Origin: Stenomitos rutilans HA7619-LM2
Lineage (GTDB): Bacteria; Cyanobacteriota; Cyanobacteriia; Leptolyngbyales; Leptolyngbyaceae
Reading direction: 5' to 3'
Assembly: GCA_019358945.1 (NCBI GenBank)
Contig: JAHHIE010000026.1
Location: forward strand, 1-64,000
Length of the DNA stretch: 64,000 bases
A program made the position numbers and the translations under genes. Below the pieces are notes generated by a model that was given only the letters and a program-made list of their open reading frames with translations, was not told where the DNA came from and did not search any database. Positions 1-7,432 of this stretch are shown piece by piece (positions within the stretch are counted from its first letter, which is position 1; each line of letters opens with the position of its first letter).

Positions 1-330
1 GGCAGCAAGGGAGTGTCAAGGGCATGGCTACTTTAGAGGGCAACGTACTAGGTTTAACATTCCAGCCGCCAGCGCTTTACCCTGCTCAAGCTAGAGGTTA
101 GCTATCCTTACACCTTTAGGACTACCGACTATGCTCAGTGTCGGTCAGCATATCGCATTTATCGACTCAATCCCACTTGTGAACTAGGGCAAGACCGACT
201 GGATACAGCGGGAAATTATGATCATCAGTTAATTCAAATTGAGGGGGAGTGGCGAGTCACTGCAATCAGGCAAACAGTGGTGGTGATGACTGGTGATCGT
301 CGAGTCCATCAAGGGCTACGCGACTCATGA
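1..330 (+). pseudogene. broken C-terminal fragment, possibly SnoaL/NTF2-like
   Basis: From about 58 to the TGA at 328-330 one frame is open for some 90 codons and ends in a stretch containing GNYDHQLIQIEGEWRVTAIR, which resembles the last strands of SnoaL/NTF2-like small alpha+beta domains. The preceding part (containing MATLEGNVLGLTF) is in another frame, and the two join around 60-75, so a single-base loss has broken the gene. There is no start codon for the downstream part and the 5' end lies outside the window. An attC-like site follows 29 bp later, so this is probably the gene of the left-most visible cassette. The family assignment is tentative; the frame break is seen directly. Confidence 0.45.
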
Positions 331-359
331 TCACGTTAAAGTTGATTGTGTTGTCAGCA

Positions 360-445
360 GTACAACAATTCTGGTGCAGCGGATTGACGAAATCCCCTGG
401 TGCACTGCTAAAGAAGTTGGCAACCGCTGACCAGAGCCGTTATGC
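360..445 (+). repeat. attC-like site A
   Basis: This is an imperfect palindrome of 86 bp. The left arm CTGGTGCAGCGGATTGAC pairs with the right arm GGCAACCGCTGACCAG, leaving an unpaired G (after CTGGT) and an unpaired A in the left arm, like the extrahelical bases of integron attC sites. The right core is GTTATGC at 439-445; the left inverse core is degenerate (GTACAAC). It follows the broken gene ending at 330 and precedes the SMI1/KNR4 gene. The arms are almost identical to site B. Confidence 0.7.
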
Positions 446-541
446 GGCTTGAACCCCTGCTAAGTGCTACTTCATAACTCTCCACAGCAATATTCATGCA
501 GGGAAGTTCTTACAAAGGCTGAATTTGAAGAAGGTGGATAA

Positions 542-1159
542 ATGACAGGTTTAATCGAAGCACTTGAACAACTGGAATATTGGTTATGGCAGAATCATCC
601 AGGATTGGCAGACTCTATAGTTCCAGGACTAACCACAGAGGAGATCGACGACCTGTTAGGAAAACTTCCAAGTCAAGTTACTCAAGAGATCAGAGAGTTC
701 TATCAATGGACAAATGATAGCGGGATTTTTTTGACACCCTGTCATTTTGATGAACCTCTACGCATAATGCCTCTAAAAACTGCAATTCAATATACTTCTG
801 AGTCAAATAGTTTTCTTGAACAACGAATAAACATTCCAAAGCTAGTTATGTTTTGGGAGTCTGAAAGATGGCTTCATTTGGCAATTTGTGGCGAAACTGA
901 AGCGAATCCAATCCTTGTTATAACTGACGACGATTTTACTAGATTGGCTTATTCAAACCTGACAAGTATGGTTCTGACAAATCTTGAATGTTACCAAAAA
1001 GAAATTATTAAAATAGAGATTAGAGATAGCTGGATAAGACTCAAACTTGATGACGAGCCTTCAAGGAAAGAATTTAATGCTATCCGCAACCGTAATAATC
1101 AGGCTTTTGAGTTAGCATCTTTTCAAGAACGTCACAATCTTAAGGTTATACCAATATGA
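542..1159 (+). CDS. SMI1/KNR4 (SUKH) family protein, cassette gene
   Basis: A 205-residue soluble protein with the SMI1/KNR4 pattern: a helical N-terminus, then LPSQVTQEIREFYQWTNDSG, a hydrophobic/aromatic strand region (PKLVMFWESERWLHLAI) and an acidic ITDDDF segment. In bacteria SUKH proteins are mostly immunity proteins against contact-dependent or polymorphic toxins, but no toxin gene is adjacent. The ATG is preceded by GAAGAAGGTGGATAA, a good ribosome binding site. It lies alone between attC-like sites A and B, ending 18 bp before B, and is visibly A+T-richer than the chromosomal genes further right. Family call fairly secure; the biological role is open. Confidence 0.72.
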   Translation: MTGLIEALEQLEYWLWQNHPGLADSIVPGLTTEEIDDLLGKLPSQVTQEIREFYQWTNDSGIFLTPCHFDEPLRIMPLKTAIQYTSESNSFLEQRINIPKLVMFWESERWLHLAICGETEANPILVITDDDFTRLAYSNLTSMVLTNLECYQKEIIKIEIRDSWIRLKLDDEPSRKEFNAIRNRNNQAFELASFQERHNLKVIPI

Positions 1160-1177
1160 AAAACGGTAGCGATCGCC

Positions 1178-1263
1178 GCATAACAACCCTGGTGCAGCGG
1201 ATTGACCTAAGCCTCTTATGGTGTTGCGAAGATCTCGGCAACCGCTGACCAGGAACGTTATGT
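1178..1263 (+). repeat. attC-like site B
   Basis: An 86-bp imperfect palindrome running from GCATAAC (1178-1184) to GTTATGT (1257-1263). The left arm CCCTGGTGCAGCGGATTGAC pairs with CGGCAACCGCTGACCAGG, again with an unpaired G and A in the left arm. It is the best-preserved copy with both cores recognisable and starts 18 bp after the SMI1/KNR4 stop codon, the usual place for attC at the 3' end of a gene cassette. Confidence 0.8.
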
Positions 1264-1491
1264 AGCTTTGGTTGTCGGTGAGGGCGTACTGAGGAGGTAT
1301 CTTCAGGTTGAGATCTCTAAGTAGTCGTAAGTTCTTGATTGAAGCATAACTAGCAAGTTTTGATGGGCTATGTTTATAGTCGAATCCATCGCCAATTTTT
1401 TGTGTATTTCAATACTTAACAACTCGCTATTTGCTCTCTAGTAATTGTCTAGAATACGGCGACATTTCAATAATTAGGAGACAAAATTATT

Positions 1492-2235
1492 ATGGAATTC
1501 AACCCAAGCAACAATGTTGTTAAACTTTGTCTTCAAGGTATGGGCATGGAAGAAAAAGGCAAACCTGAAGAAGCAAGTGGACTATTTCTTCAAGCCTGGA
1601 ACGAAGCGACGTACGACTTTGAAAAATTTATTTCAGCTCATTATGTAGCCCGACATCAAAAAAATGTTGCTGACAAATTAAAATGGCTTGAAACGGCTTT
1701 GCAGTTTGCATTAAAGATGAATAATGACTCTGTCAAGAGTGCTTTCCCTTCTCTATATTCAAACATTGCTCAATGCTATGAGGACTTAAGCGACCCTAGC
1801 AAGGCAAAAAAGAATTATGAATTAGCAGCTTCGTTTAAAGATAAACCTTCTGACACAGGACCTTTTTATCATGGGACGAAAGCAGATTTGTCGGTTGGCG
1901 ATTTGCTGTCAGCAGGGGGCAATTCTAATTACAAATCTGAACTCAAAATGAATCACATTTATTTTACAGCCTTTACCAGTGGAGCGGGACTAGCTGCTGC
2001 ATTAGCAAAAGGCGATGGACGTGAACGTGTTTATATCGTTGAACCAACAGGGGTTTTTGAAAATGACCCGAATGTTACAGACAAAAAATTTCCGGGCAAT
2101 CCGACACGCTCATATCGCTCTCAAACACCATTAAAAATCGTTGGCGAAGTGACAGATTGGGTGAGACAAACACCTGAGGAACTCCAAAAATGGCGTGAAA
2201 AGTTGGTCAATCACAAAGGAGAAATTATTAATTAA
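1492..2235 (+). CDS. arr: rifampin ADP-ribosyltransferase (Arr) with TPR-like N-terminal domain
   Basis: Residues about 122-247 are a complete Arr domain: GPFYHGTKADLSVGDLL, IYFTAF, VYIVEPTGVFENDPN, KKFPGNPTRSYRSQTPLKIV and a final VTDWVRQTPEEL. Arr transfers ADP-ribose from NAD+ to the ansa-bridge hydroxyl of rifamycins and inactivates them; classical Arr proteins have about 120-150 residues. Here a helical N-terminal domain of about 115 residues resembling TPR repeats (YSNIAQCYEDLSDPSKAKKNYE) is fused in front. The ATG follows AGGAG at rather wide spacing. The gene sits alone between attC-like sites B and C, the last only 8 bp after the stop, and some 230 bp of leader precede it. Other arr genes are well-known integron cassettes. 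Resistance activity in this host is inferred. Confidence 0.88.
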   Translation: MEFNPSNNVVKLCLQGMGMEEKGKPEEASGLFLQAWNEATYDFEKFISAHYVARHQKNVADKLKWLETALQFALKMNNDSVKSAFPSLYSNIAQCYEDLSDPSKAKKNYELAASFKDKPSDTGPFYHGTKADLSVGDLLSAGGNSNYKSELKMNHIYFTAFTSGAGLAAALAKGDGRERVYIVEPTGVFENDPNVTDKKFPGNPTRSYRSQTPLKIVGEVTDWVRQTPEELQKWREKLVNHKGEIIN

Positions 2236-2243
2236 TTATCGCC

Positions 2244-2331
2244 ACATAACAATCCGCCTGCACCCGACCGTTTGGAGTCTTTTTATTGAGTTCAAACGGT
2301 CACTAGCGGCGGGTAAGGCGGAACGTTATGT
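2244..2331 (+). repeat. attC-like site C
   Basis: An 88-bp imperfect palindrome from ACATAAC (2244-2250) to GTTATGT (2325-2331). CCGCCTGCACCCG on the left pairs with CGGGTAAGGCGG on the right with one extra G on the left; the stem continues through GACCGTTTG / CAAACGGTC. It starts 8 bp after the arr stop codon. Its right core is 8 bp from the left end of the IS4-family element. Confidence 0.82.
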
Positions 2332-2339
2332 CGCTGAGT

Positions 2340-3649
2340 CCTGATTGACTGACACAAATATCAAGTGGCGTAGTCAAAAGACTGAACTTGAAACTCAAAG
2401 CGATATGTACGCCATTCAAATTGAGGCTTAGAAGCCTTTTCTGGGTCAGGGTCGCGATTAGAAGCGAGGGAGTAGAGCGAGCAGAGCTTCCATCCACGAG
2501 TGAGCGCCGTTTTGACCCAATTCCAACCAATCTTGAAGTAACTCATGCCGCGAGACCAATGCGGGTCAACCCAACGCCGCCGTTTCGCAGCCACAACGGC
2601 TGTCCCCTGCAAAGTCAGAAATAACGTCGCCACCGCACTCACCAAACATAGCCGCGAGAGTGCAGGTGCACAGCGCAGTCCCGCATGCTCCCACTCAAAG
2701 CCATTGGACTTATCATCCAGAAAACTCTCCTCAATGTCGAATCTCAAGCCATATTCACGTAAAGTTTGCACCGTCGTGGGTTCGGAACTCACAACCAACC
2801 AGAGTTGTCCCGTTTGGTTTTCACGGGCTAAGGCTAAATACACTCCATCCACGGAATTGCCTTTGTGCAGTTTGACGTTTTGAACCATCACGGCTTGCTC
2901 TGCACCGAGATGAAACTGATTCAACTGCTGCCAGCCTTTGCCGTCGCGATAGACCCAGGCAGCAGACTTGACGCGAACGCGGTAGTGCCAGCCCAATTCC
3001 AACTTCAAGTACCGCAGCAACTGATGATCCACAAACCCACGGTCAGCCAAGAAAACAACCTTGACCCCGACCGCAAGTAGACAAGACGCTTTGTTGAGTA
3101 AATCCCGGTAGACGATGAATTTCACACTGCTACTGCCATGCTCTAACACGCGCCAGATCACGGGAATGGCTCGTCCTCGATAGACGACGGATAAACGAAT
3201 CACGCAGAAGGTATCCCACCGCATCGTCGTATCGCAACTCAGGTACAAGACGTGATCTTTCCACCCAGCTAGCGCAGTTTGAATCAAGGGGCTATCGACA
3301 TGAGTCGGATGAATTCGGCAGTTATGAAGCCAGCGCGAAAATCGGCGTTGCGTACCCTGAGCCTGTTGAGCTGAGGTTTGGACGTGCGCTAACCAGCGCG
3401 TCAGGTTCACGCTGCCTTCATAAATGACTCCAATGACCATCCAAACCAGCACATAGGCATGACGTTGGTCCGACCAGGCACATTGACCGATAAAAGCTAA
3501 CAGTGCATCATAAAGTCTAGAGGTGTGTTTCATGGCTGTCGTTCATTTTTGCTTTGACAACAGCTTACGCCTCTTCCTTTTCTCTCTTTGAAACTCCCTC
3601 CCAGAAAGCTTTCTGACTGTTAGAACCCTACTTGTGTCAGTCAATCAGG
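2340..3649 (-). mobile_element. IS4-family insertion sequence, complete
   Basis: The element is bounded by perfect 18-bp inverted repeats: CCTGATTGACTGACACAA at 2340-2357 and its reverse complement at 3632-3649, enclosing one intact transposase gene on the minus strand; total 1310 bp. No target-site duplication is visible: the flanks read GTCGCTGAGT on the left and TTTCAAACAC on the right. The right-hand neighbour is a gene lacking its 5' part, so the element probably caused an adjacent deletion or recombined with another copy. Confidence 0.85.
2361..3533 (-). CDS. IS4-family DDE transposase
   Basis: A 390-residue transposase with the IS4 signature. The first catalytic Asp is in LSCDTTMRWD, the second in VVFLADRGFVDHQ, and the C-terminal box YGLRFDIEESFLDDKS fits Y-(2)-R-(3)-E-(6)-K exactly, giving the catalytic Glu. 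It has normal length, no internal stops and fills the space between the inverted repeats, so this copy may still be active. It catalyses cut-and-paste transposition of the surrounding element. Confidence 0.9.
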   Translation of the reverse strand: MKHTSRLYDALLAFIGQCAWSDQRHAYVLVWMVIGVIYEGSVNLTRWLAHVQTSAQQAQGTQRRFSRWLHNCRIHPTHVDSPLIQTALAGWKDHVLYLSCDTTMRWDTFCVIRLSVVYRGRAIPVIWRVLEHGSSSVKFIVYRDLLNKASCLLAVGVKVVFLADRGFVDHQLLRYLKLELGWHYRVRVKSAAWVYRDGKGWQQLNQFHLGAEQAVMVQNVKLHKGNSVDGVYLALARENQTGQLWLVVSSEPTTVQTLREYGLRFDIEESFLDDKSNGFEWEHAGLRCAPALSRLCLVSAVATLFLTLQGTAVVAAKRRRWVDPHWSRGMSYFKIGWNWVKTALTRGWKLCSLYSLASNRDPDPEKASKPQFEWRTYRFEFQVQSFDYAT

Positions 3650-4243
3650 TTTCAAACACTGCCCAAGGATAGCGTTCCATTTCGGATGCTGGACTACCGT
3701 GTGCGCGGGTATCGCAAAGATCCAACTAAACCGATGCGGCAAATCGTGATTTACCTAAAGCAAACTGCATCCGAGCGAGTGGATCAGACCAGCTTTGAGA
3801 TGGAAAACACGCGCCATGAGTTTGAGGTGGTCAGAATCTGGGAGCAACCTGCCTCCCTATTTCTGCAATACCCAGGGTTGATTCCCTTCGCGAGTCTGGG
3901 ACAAAGTGCGGATACAGAGGAAACGTTACGGCAAGCAGCACGACGGATCGATCAGATTGCAGACCCAACAACTCAGGCAAATTTGGTAGCAGCATCAGGG
4001 ATTTTAGCCGGGTTAAAATTAAAAGACGACGTGATTTATCACATATTGCGGAGAGACATCATGCAAGAATCCACTGTTTATCGTTCAATCTGGAGAGAAG
4101 CTGAGGAAGAAAAGACGCGGGCGATCGCGCTCAATCTGCTGCGTAGAGGAGTAGCAATCGATATCATTGCTCCTTCTACAGGCTTATCGATCGAAGAAGT
4201 GCAACAACTTCAGCAACAACTCAACGGCTCCGCACAAAGCTGA
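3650..4243 (+). pseudogene. Rpn/PD-(D/E)XK nuclease-family protein, N-terminus removed by IS
   Basis: The remaining 197 residues match the C-terminal two thirds of the cyanobacterial Rpn-type (recombination-promoting nuclease / putative transposase) proteins: PFRMLDYRVRGYR, RQIVIYLKQT, FEVVRIWEQP, LFLQYPGLIPFASL, then helices with LAGLKLKDDVIYHILRRDIM and a Gln-rich tail. The part carrying the N-terminal nuclease motifs is missing. The open frame runs back a few codons into the IS right inverted repeat, where a TTG at 3632 could restart translation but would not restore the domain. An attC-like site follows 36 bp after the stop, so this was a cassette gene. Family members promote recA-independent recombination in enterobacteria; the function here is presumably lost. 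Confidence 0.72.
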
Positions 4244-4279
4244 AGTTGATCGATGTACGGAGAGTTGATCGTAAAAACG

Positions 4280-4365
4280 GCATAACAACCCCAATGCAGC
4301 GGACGAGCAAAGTCTTCGCGCTTCGTTTCTAGCTTTCTCGTCGCCGTTGATTGGGAACGTTAAAC
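4280..4365 (+). repeat. attC-like site D
   Basis: An 86-bp imperfect palindrome from GCATAAC (4280-4286) to GTTAAAC (4359-4365), the latter a perfect GTTRRRY core. CCCCAATGCAGCGGACGAG on the left pairs imperfectly with CTCGTCGCCGTTGATTGGG on the right, with the same extra G after CCAAT. It follows the truncated Rpn-type gene by 36 bp and directly abuts the end of the degenerate IS110 reading frame. Confidence 0.82.
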
Positions 4366-5454
4366 AATCCGATCGCCATCGCGATCGCCGCTCTTGTAGC
4401 GATTGTCTTGAAAGTCAAGAGGCATTGAGAAGAAGGTAGTGCACTCTAAACACGCATGACAATAGGAGGGCTGGGATGTCCGTTGGGTTGACTGACTGAC
4501 TTGTCCAGCAACAGGACTAAACCGGACTTGCCAAAGTTGGTTGTCGCGGAGCAGGGCGTTGAGAATGACCAGTCGCTTTTGCAGACAAGCAACTTTGGCA
4601 ACCAGTTTGAGTTTGCCTTTGGCGAGCAAGCGTTGATAGCAGTCTCAAATCACCGGGTTGTGGCGAGTTGCGACCACGGTTGCCATGTACAAGCCACAGC
4701 GAACGTGAGTACGTCCGCCTGCGATCACGCGCTTACCCTTGTGTTTACCGCTGTCATGGTTGATGGGGGCAACGCCAACCAACTGAGCGAGCTGTTTTTC
4801 ACTGAGCTTGCCGCGTTCGGGCAGTTCCACCAGACAGAGGGCAGCTGTGAGCGGACCGATGCCCTTGACTGACTGCAAAATCTTGTCTTTGCGCTGCCAG
4901 TCGGCTTGCTGTTGTTCGAGGGTTTGAATTTGCTGATTCAATGACTCAATGCGGTGCTTCAGTTGTTTGAGATGGTCTTCGATGTCAGATCGAACCGGCT
5001 TTGAGGCCCGAGCCAGACGATTCTTCGCAGCCACTTGGATTGCCACCAATTGCTGACGACGGTGCATCAGGTCACTCAATTGTTGAGCTGATGCGGCAAT
5101 CAGCGGTTGGGGTTGCAGGTTGACGCTTTGAGCAAAGCGGGCCATCACTTCGGCATCCAATTGGTCGGTCTTGGCTTTGCCGAGCGCTACTACAAACCCT
5201 TTCACTGTTCGAGGATTGGCGATTGCACCGGGTATCGCCGCCTGTTGCAGTTCCTAAACGAGGGTTCGCTCTAAGCCCCCAGTGGATTCAACCACAACCA
5301 GGTGGGGTGGAGTTGGCTTTAACTGGGCAATGAGTTCCGCCACTCCCGCTTCGGTGTTGGCTACCTGGAAGGTTGCCCCTTGAGGCAAAAGCTATCCATC
5401 CAGGCTGTTTGGACTCCCATCAATGCCGACCCATGTTGTTGCGAGTGTCCGCAT
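4360..5454 (-). pseudogene. IS110-family transposase, degenerate
   Basis: One continuous minus-strand frame from an ATG at 5452-5454 encodes an IS110 transposase: WVGIDG (first acidic residue of the DEDD nuclease), LVVVESTGG, ALGKAKTDQLDAEVMARFAQ, a coiled-coil middle, and the transposase_20 part with SVKGIGPLTAALCLVELPE and GGRTHVRCGLYMA. It is interrupted by three stop codons: after SLDG, after ERTLV and after ATRHNPVI. All pieces are in the same frame, so decay was by point mutations. The frame also runs past the usual IS110 end into the core of attC-like site D. It cannot encode a functional enzyme. Confidence 0.85.
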
Positions 5455-5973
5455 TGATGCTGAGGTATGGTGTGGTTGTCCCTTTGACCACTCGTCCTTG
5501 CACATGCGAGATCTCACTCTCCAGCGCTTGTTCGAGTTCGTGTCATTGGGCAAGTCGCGTGGCTCCGAGGGCGACCGAACGAGGTCGAGCACCTGGGTGC
5601 AACTGGATTGCCACGCGCGTCTTAAAAATCCAGGCCCCCTGGCTACAGAGCGGTGTTTGATGCACCAAGGGTGCGACGGGTTGCCTAGTTCTGAAGAGAC
5701 AAGGGGGCGTTACTAATAAGCAAACGCACCAATCATTTGGACATCACAACAGTAAGTAAATTTGATTCAGGTTGAAGTAGCATTAGGACGGATGATCGAC
5801 GCTTTAACCGATAGAGAGTCTTGGAGGCAAAACCGAAACCCCTCGATTGCTCTGATTCCCCGTAGAATCGAAGTGGTCGTTCATTCTACAAAACTGCTGC
5901 TGCAAACAGAAAGCTTTGATTACCCTACTTAAAGTCAGAGGCAGTGTGAAGGTAGATTCTAGAAGGGATCGAT
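5455..5973. other. non-coding flank of IS110 remnant and leader of the DUF433 gene
   Basis: No convincing gene here. The part next to the transposase start (about 5455-5715) is probably the long non-coding end typical of IS110 elements, the end that carries the bridge RNA in that group; element boundaries cannot be fixed because IS110 elements lack clear terminal repeats. The stretch 5716-5973 is the upstream region of the DUF433 gene and ends in the ribosome binding site AGAAGG at 5960-5965. Confidence 0.4.
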
Positions 5974-6348
5974 ATGTCTTCAGCATCTAATGCAAGGAGT
6001 GCGATTGTTCGGACAGAACGAGGATTAACGATCGCAGGTACACGCATCACTCTCTATAAAGTGATGAGCTATGTGACGGCTCAATATCCACCTAAGTTTA
6101 TTCAGGGCTTATTTGACCTGACGGAAGAGCAAATTAATGTGGCGCTAGCTTACATTGAAATTCATCGCGCAGAGGTGGAGGCTGAGTACCAGCAAGTTCT
6201 TCAAGAAACTGAAGCACTTCGACAATACTACGAAGAGCAAAAGCGTGAGCGAGTTGCCCGAAGCGCAGTCAAACCTCCAAAGCCTGGAACTGAAGCCGCT
6301 TGGGAAAAACTTCGGGCGGTTAAAGCAAAGCGCGAATCCAAAGTGTGA
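5974..6348 (+). CDS. DUF433-type antitoxin-like protein
   Basis: A 124-residue protein with a DUF433 core at about residues 10-60: IVRTERGLTIAGTRITLY, YVTAQYPPKFIQGLFDLTEE and QINVALAYIEIHR. This is a small winged-helix-like domain commonly encoded just upstream of a PIN-like (DUF5615-type) toxin. A charged helical tail (residues 60-124) would be the toxin-binding part. AGAAGGATCGAT precedes the ATG. The last codons overlap the toxin start as GTGA, so translation was coupled. It lies in the fourth cassette after the IS110 remnant. Regulation by autorepression is usual for such pairs but not shown here. Confidence 0.7.
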   Translation: MSSASNARSAIVRTERGLTIAGTRITLYKVMSYVTAQYPPKFIQGLFDLTEEQINVALAYIEIHRAEVEAEYQQVLQETEALRQYYEEQKRERVARSAVKPPKPGTEAAWEKLRAVKAKRESKV

Positions 6349-6740
6349 TTTTTCTGGTCGATCACAATCTCAAAAGTCATGCTTTGGTGCTCTTTAGTGC
6401 GATCGCATCTCAAGGGTAGTTGGATAACGTCCCGGTTCAGTTTTTCACATTTGACGAAATGAATTTATTGATTGATAGCGATGACAGGATAGTTTGGCGA
6501 CTTGCCCAAGAGAATCAGATGCTTTTGCTGACTGCCAACCGCAGCATGAAAGGAAAAGATTCGCTGGAGCAGGTCATGCGTAAAGAAAACACTTCAGAAT
6601 CGTTGCCTGTCATTACGGTTAGCAATGCGGATCGGCTTTTGAATGATTCCGAATACCGAGGGCGGTGTGTTGAAAGCCTGATTGAAATCGTACTTGATAT
6701 CGATGCCTACCTTGGCGCGAGACGAATCTTCATTCCATAA
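6345..6740 (+). pseudogene. DUF5615/PIN-like toxin gene with premature TAG
   Basis: Reading from GTG at 6345 (overlapping the antitoxin stop by 4 bp) gives VIFLVDHNLKSHALVLFSAI, the start of PIN-like DUF5615-type toxins with the conserved acidic D, followed by ASQG, a TAG at 6417-6419, and then in the same frame LDNVPVQFFTFDEMNLLIDS, LLLTANRSMKGKDSLEQ, SLPVITVSNADRLL and a terminal LDIDAYLGARRIFIP. Relatives have Trp at the stop position (GWL), so one TGG-to-TAG change explains the break. The fragment after the stop has only a TTG start candidate and lacks the first acidic residue. The antitoxin partner is intact. Strongly supported as a nonsense allele unless the base is a sequencing error. 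Confidence 0.75.
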
Positions 6741-6782
6741 TCTTACACATTAATACTCTCGTTCACGCTGATAGGAAACACG

Positions 6783-6812
6783 GCATAACAATCCCAATGC
6801 AACCGACTGTTG
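6783..6812 (+). repeat. attC-like left half-site E
   Basis: GCATAACAATCCCAATGCAA matches the left half of site D nearly base for base and lies 43 bp after the toxin gene, where the cassette's attC is expected. No matching right half (expected to read about TTGATTGGGAACGTT) is found at the usual distance, so the site is truncated or recombined away. Confidence 0.5.
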
Positions 6813-6916
6813 AGTGCGATCGTCGATCTTGTGGGGTGCGTTCCTTAATGCAATTGCTACTCCACTGATAGATTTCTGAGAACGCACCACGCTCATGTTT
6901 TAGGCAACCGATCGCA

Positions 6917-7000
6917 GTGTAACAATGCCCGTACACACCGACCGTACAGAGTCTTTTCGTGGAGTCGAGAGGTTACTCGCGTTGGGTGAACGGGGTTCAC
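6917..7000 (+). repeat. degraded attC-like palindrome F
   Basis: Starts with GTGTAACAATGCCCGTACAC; its middle (CACCGACCG...GAGTCTTTT) resembles site C at the same place, and the right arm GTTGGGTGAACGGGG pairs loosely with the left. The right core is not recognisable (GGTTCAC). Probably an old, inactive site. Confidence 0.3.
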
Positions 7001-7432
7001 AGCAATTAATGGAGCAGTGGAAAGGGTATTGCCTGGTTCTGACATAACAAGCTCGACGTGATAATACTTGTCAAGCTTAAGGAGATGGACTCAACGCTGG
7101 CTAGAACTCAGTTCGATCTTGCACAGCCTCAAGTGTCGCTTTATACTTTAAACTCATTCGGTTAAGTTGCTTAGAAGCTTAATGAAGTTTCTTTTGCTTT
7201 GCGTCTACTGCTGCCTGAATTTTTTCAGTCTAACCTCTATATCTATTATCTGTTAACTGCCTCACCAGGTTATCGTAAAGCACACCAAAACATAAGTGTA
7301 AATACTGAATAGTTGTGGTGCGTGTAAGCATCCACATCCCTGGAAATCGTTGTAGGGTTCCCTAACCATGTACGATTAAATTTTGTTACAGTCATCCCAG
7401 ACCCTTAACTCGACTTTCTTTGGAGATTCCCC

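Larger units (their letters stand above)
6741..7432. other. gene-free end of the cassette array
   Basis: This 690-bp stretch has no convincing gene. It begins with an attC-like left half (6783-6812), holds an inverted repeat around GGTGCGTTC / GAACGCACC (about 6835-6880), a second degraded palindrome (6917-7000) and an isolated CATAACAA at 7043-7050. From about 7060 on it looks like ordinary upstream sequence of the ABC-F gene. Confidence 0.5.

Noticed and set aside
2388-3080. Several plus-strand open frames within the IS4 element
   Set aside because: They are antisense to the clearly conserved transposase.
5373-5716. Overlapping plus- and minus-strand open frames beside the IS110 remnant
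   Set aside because: They have no protein features and coincide with the IS110 start and its non-coding end.
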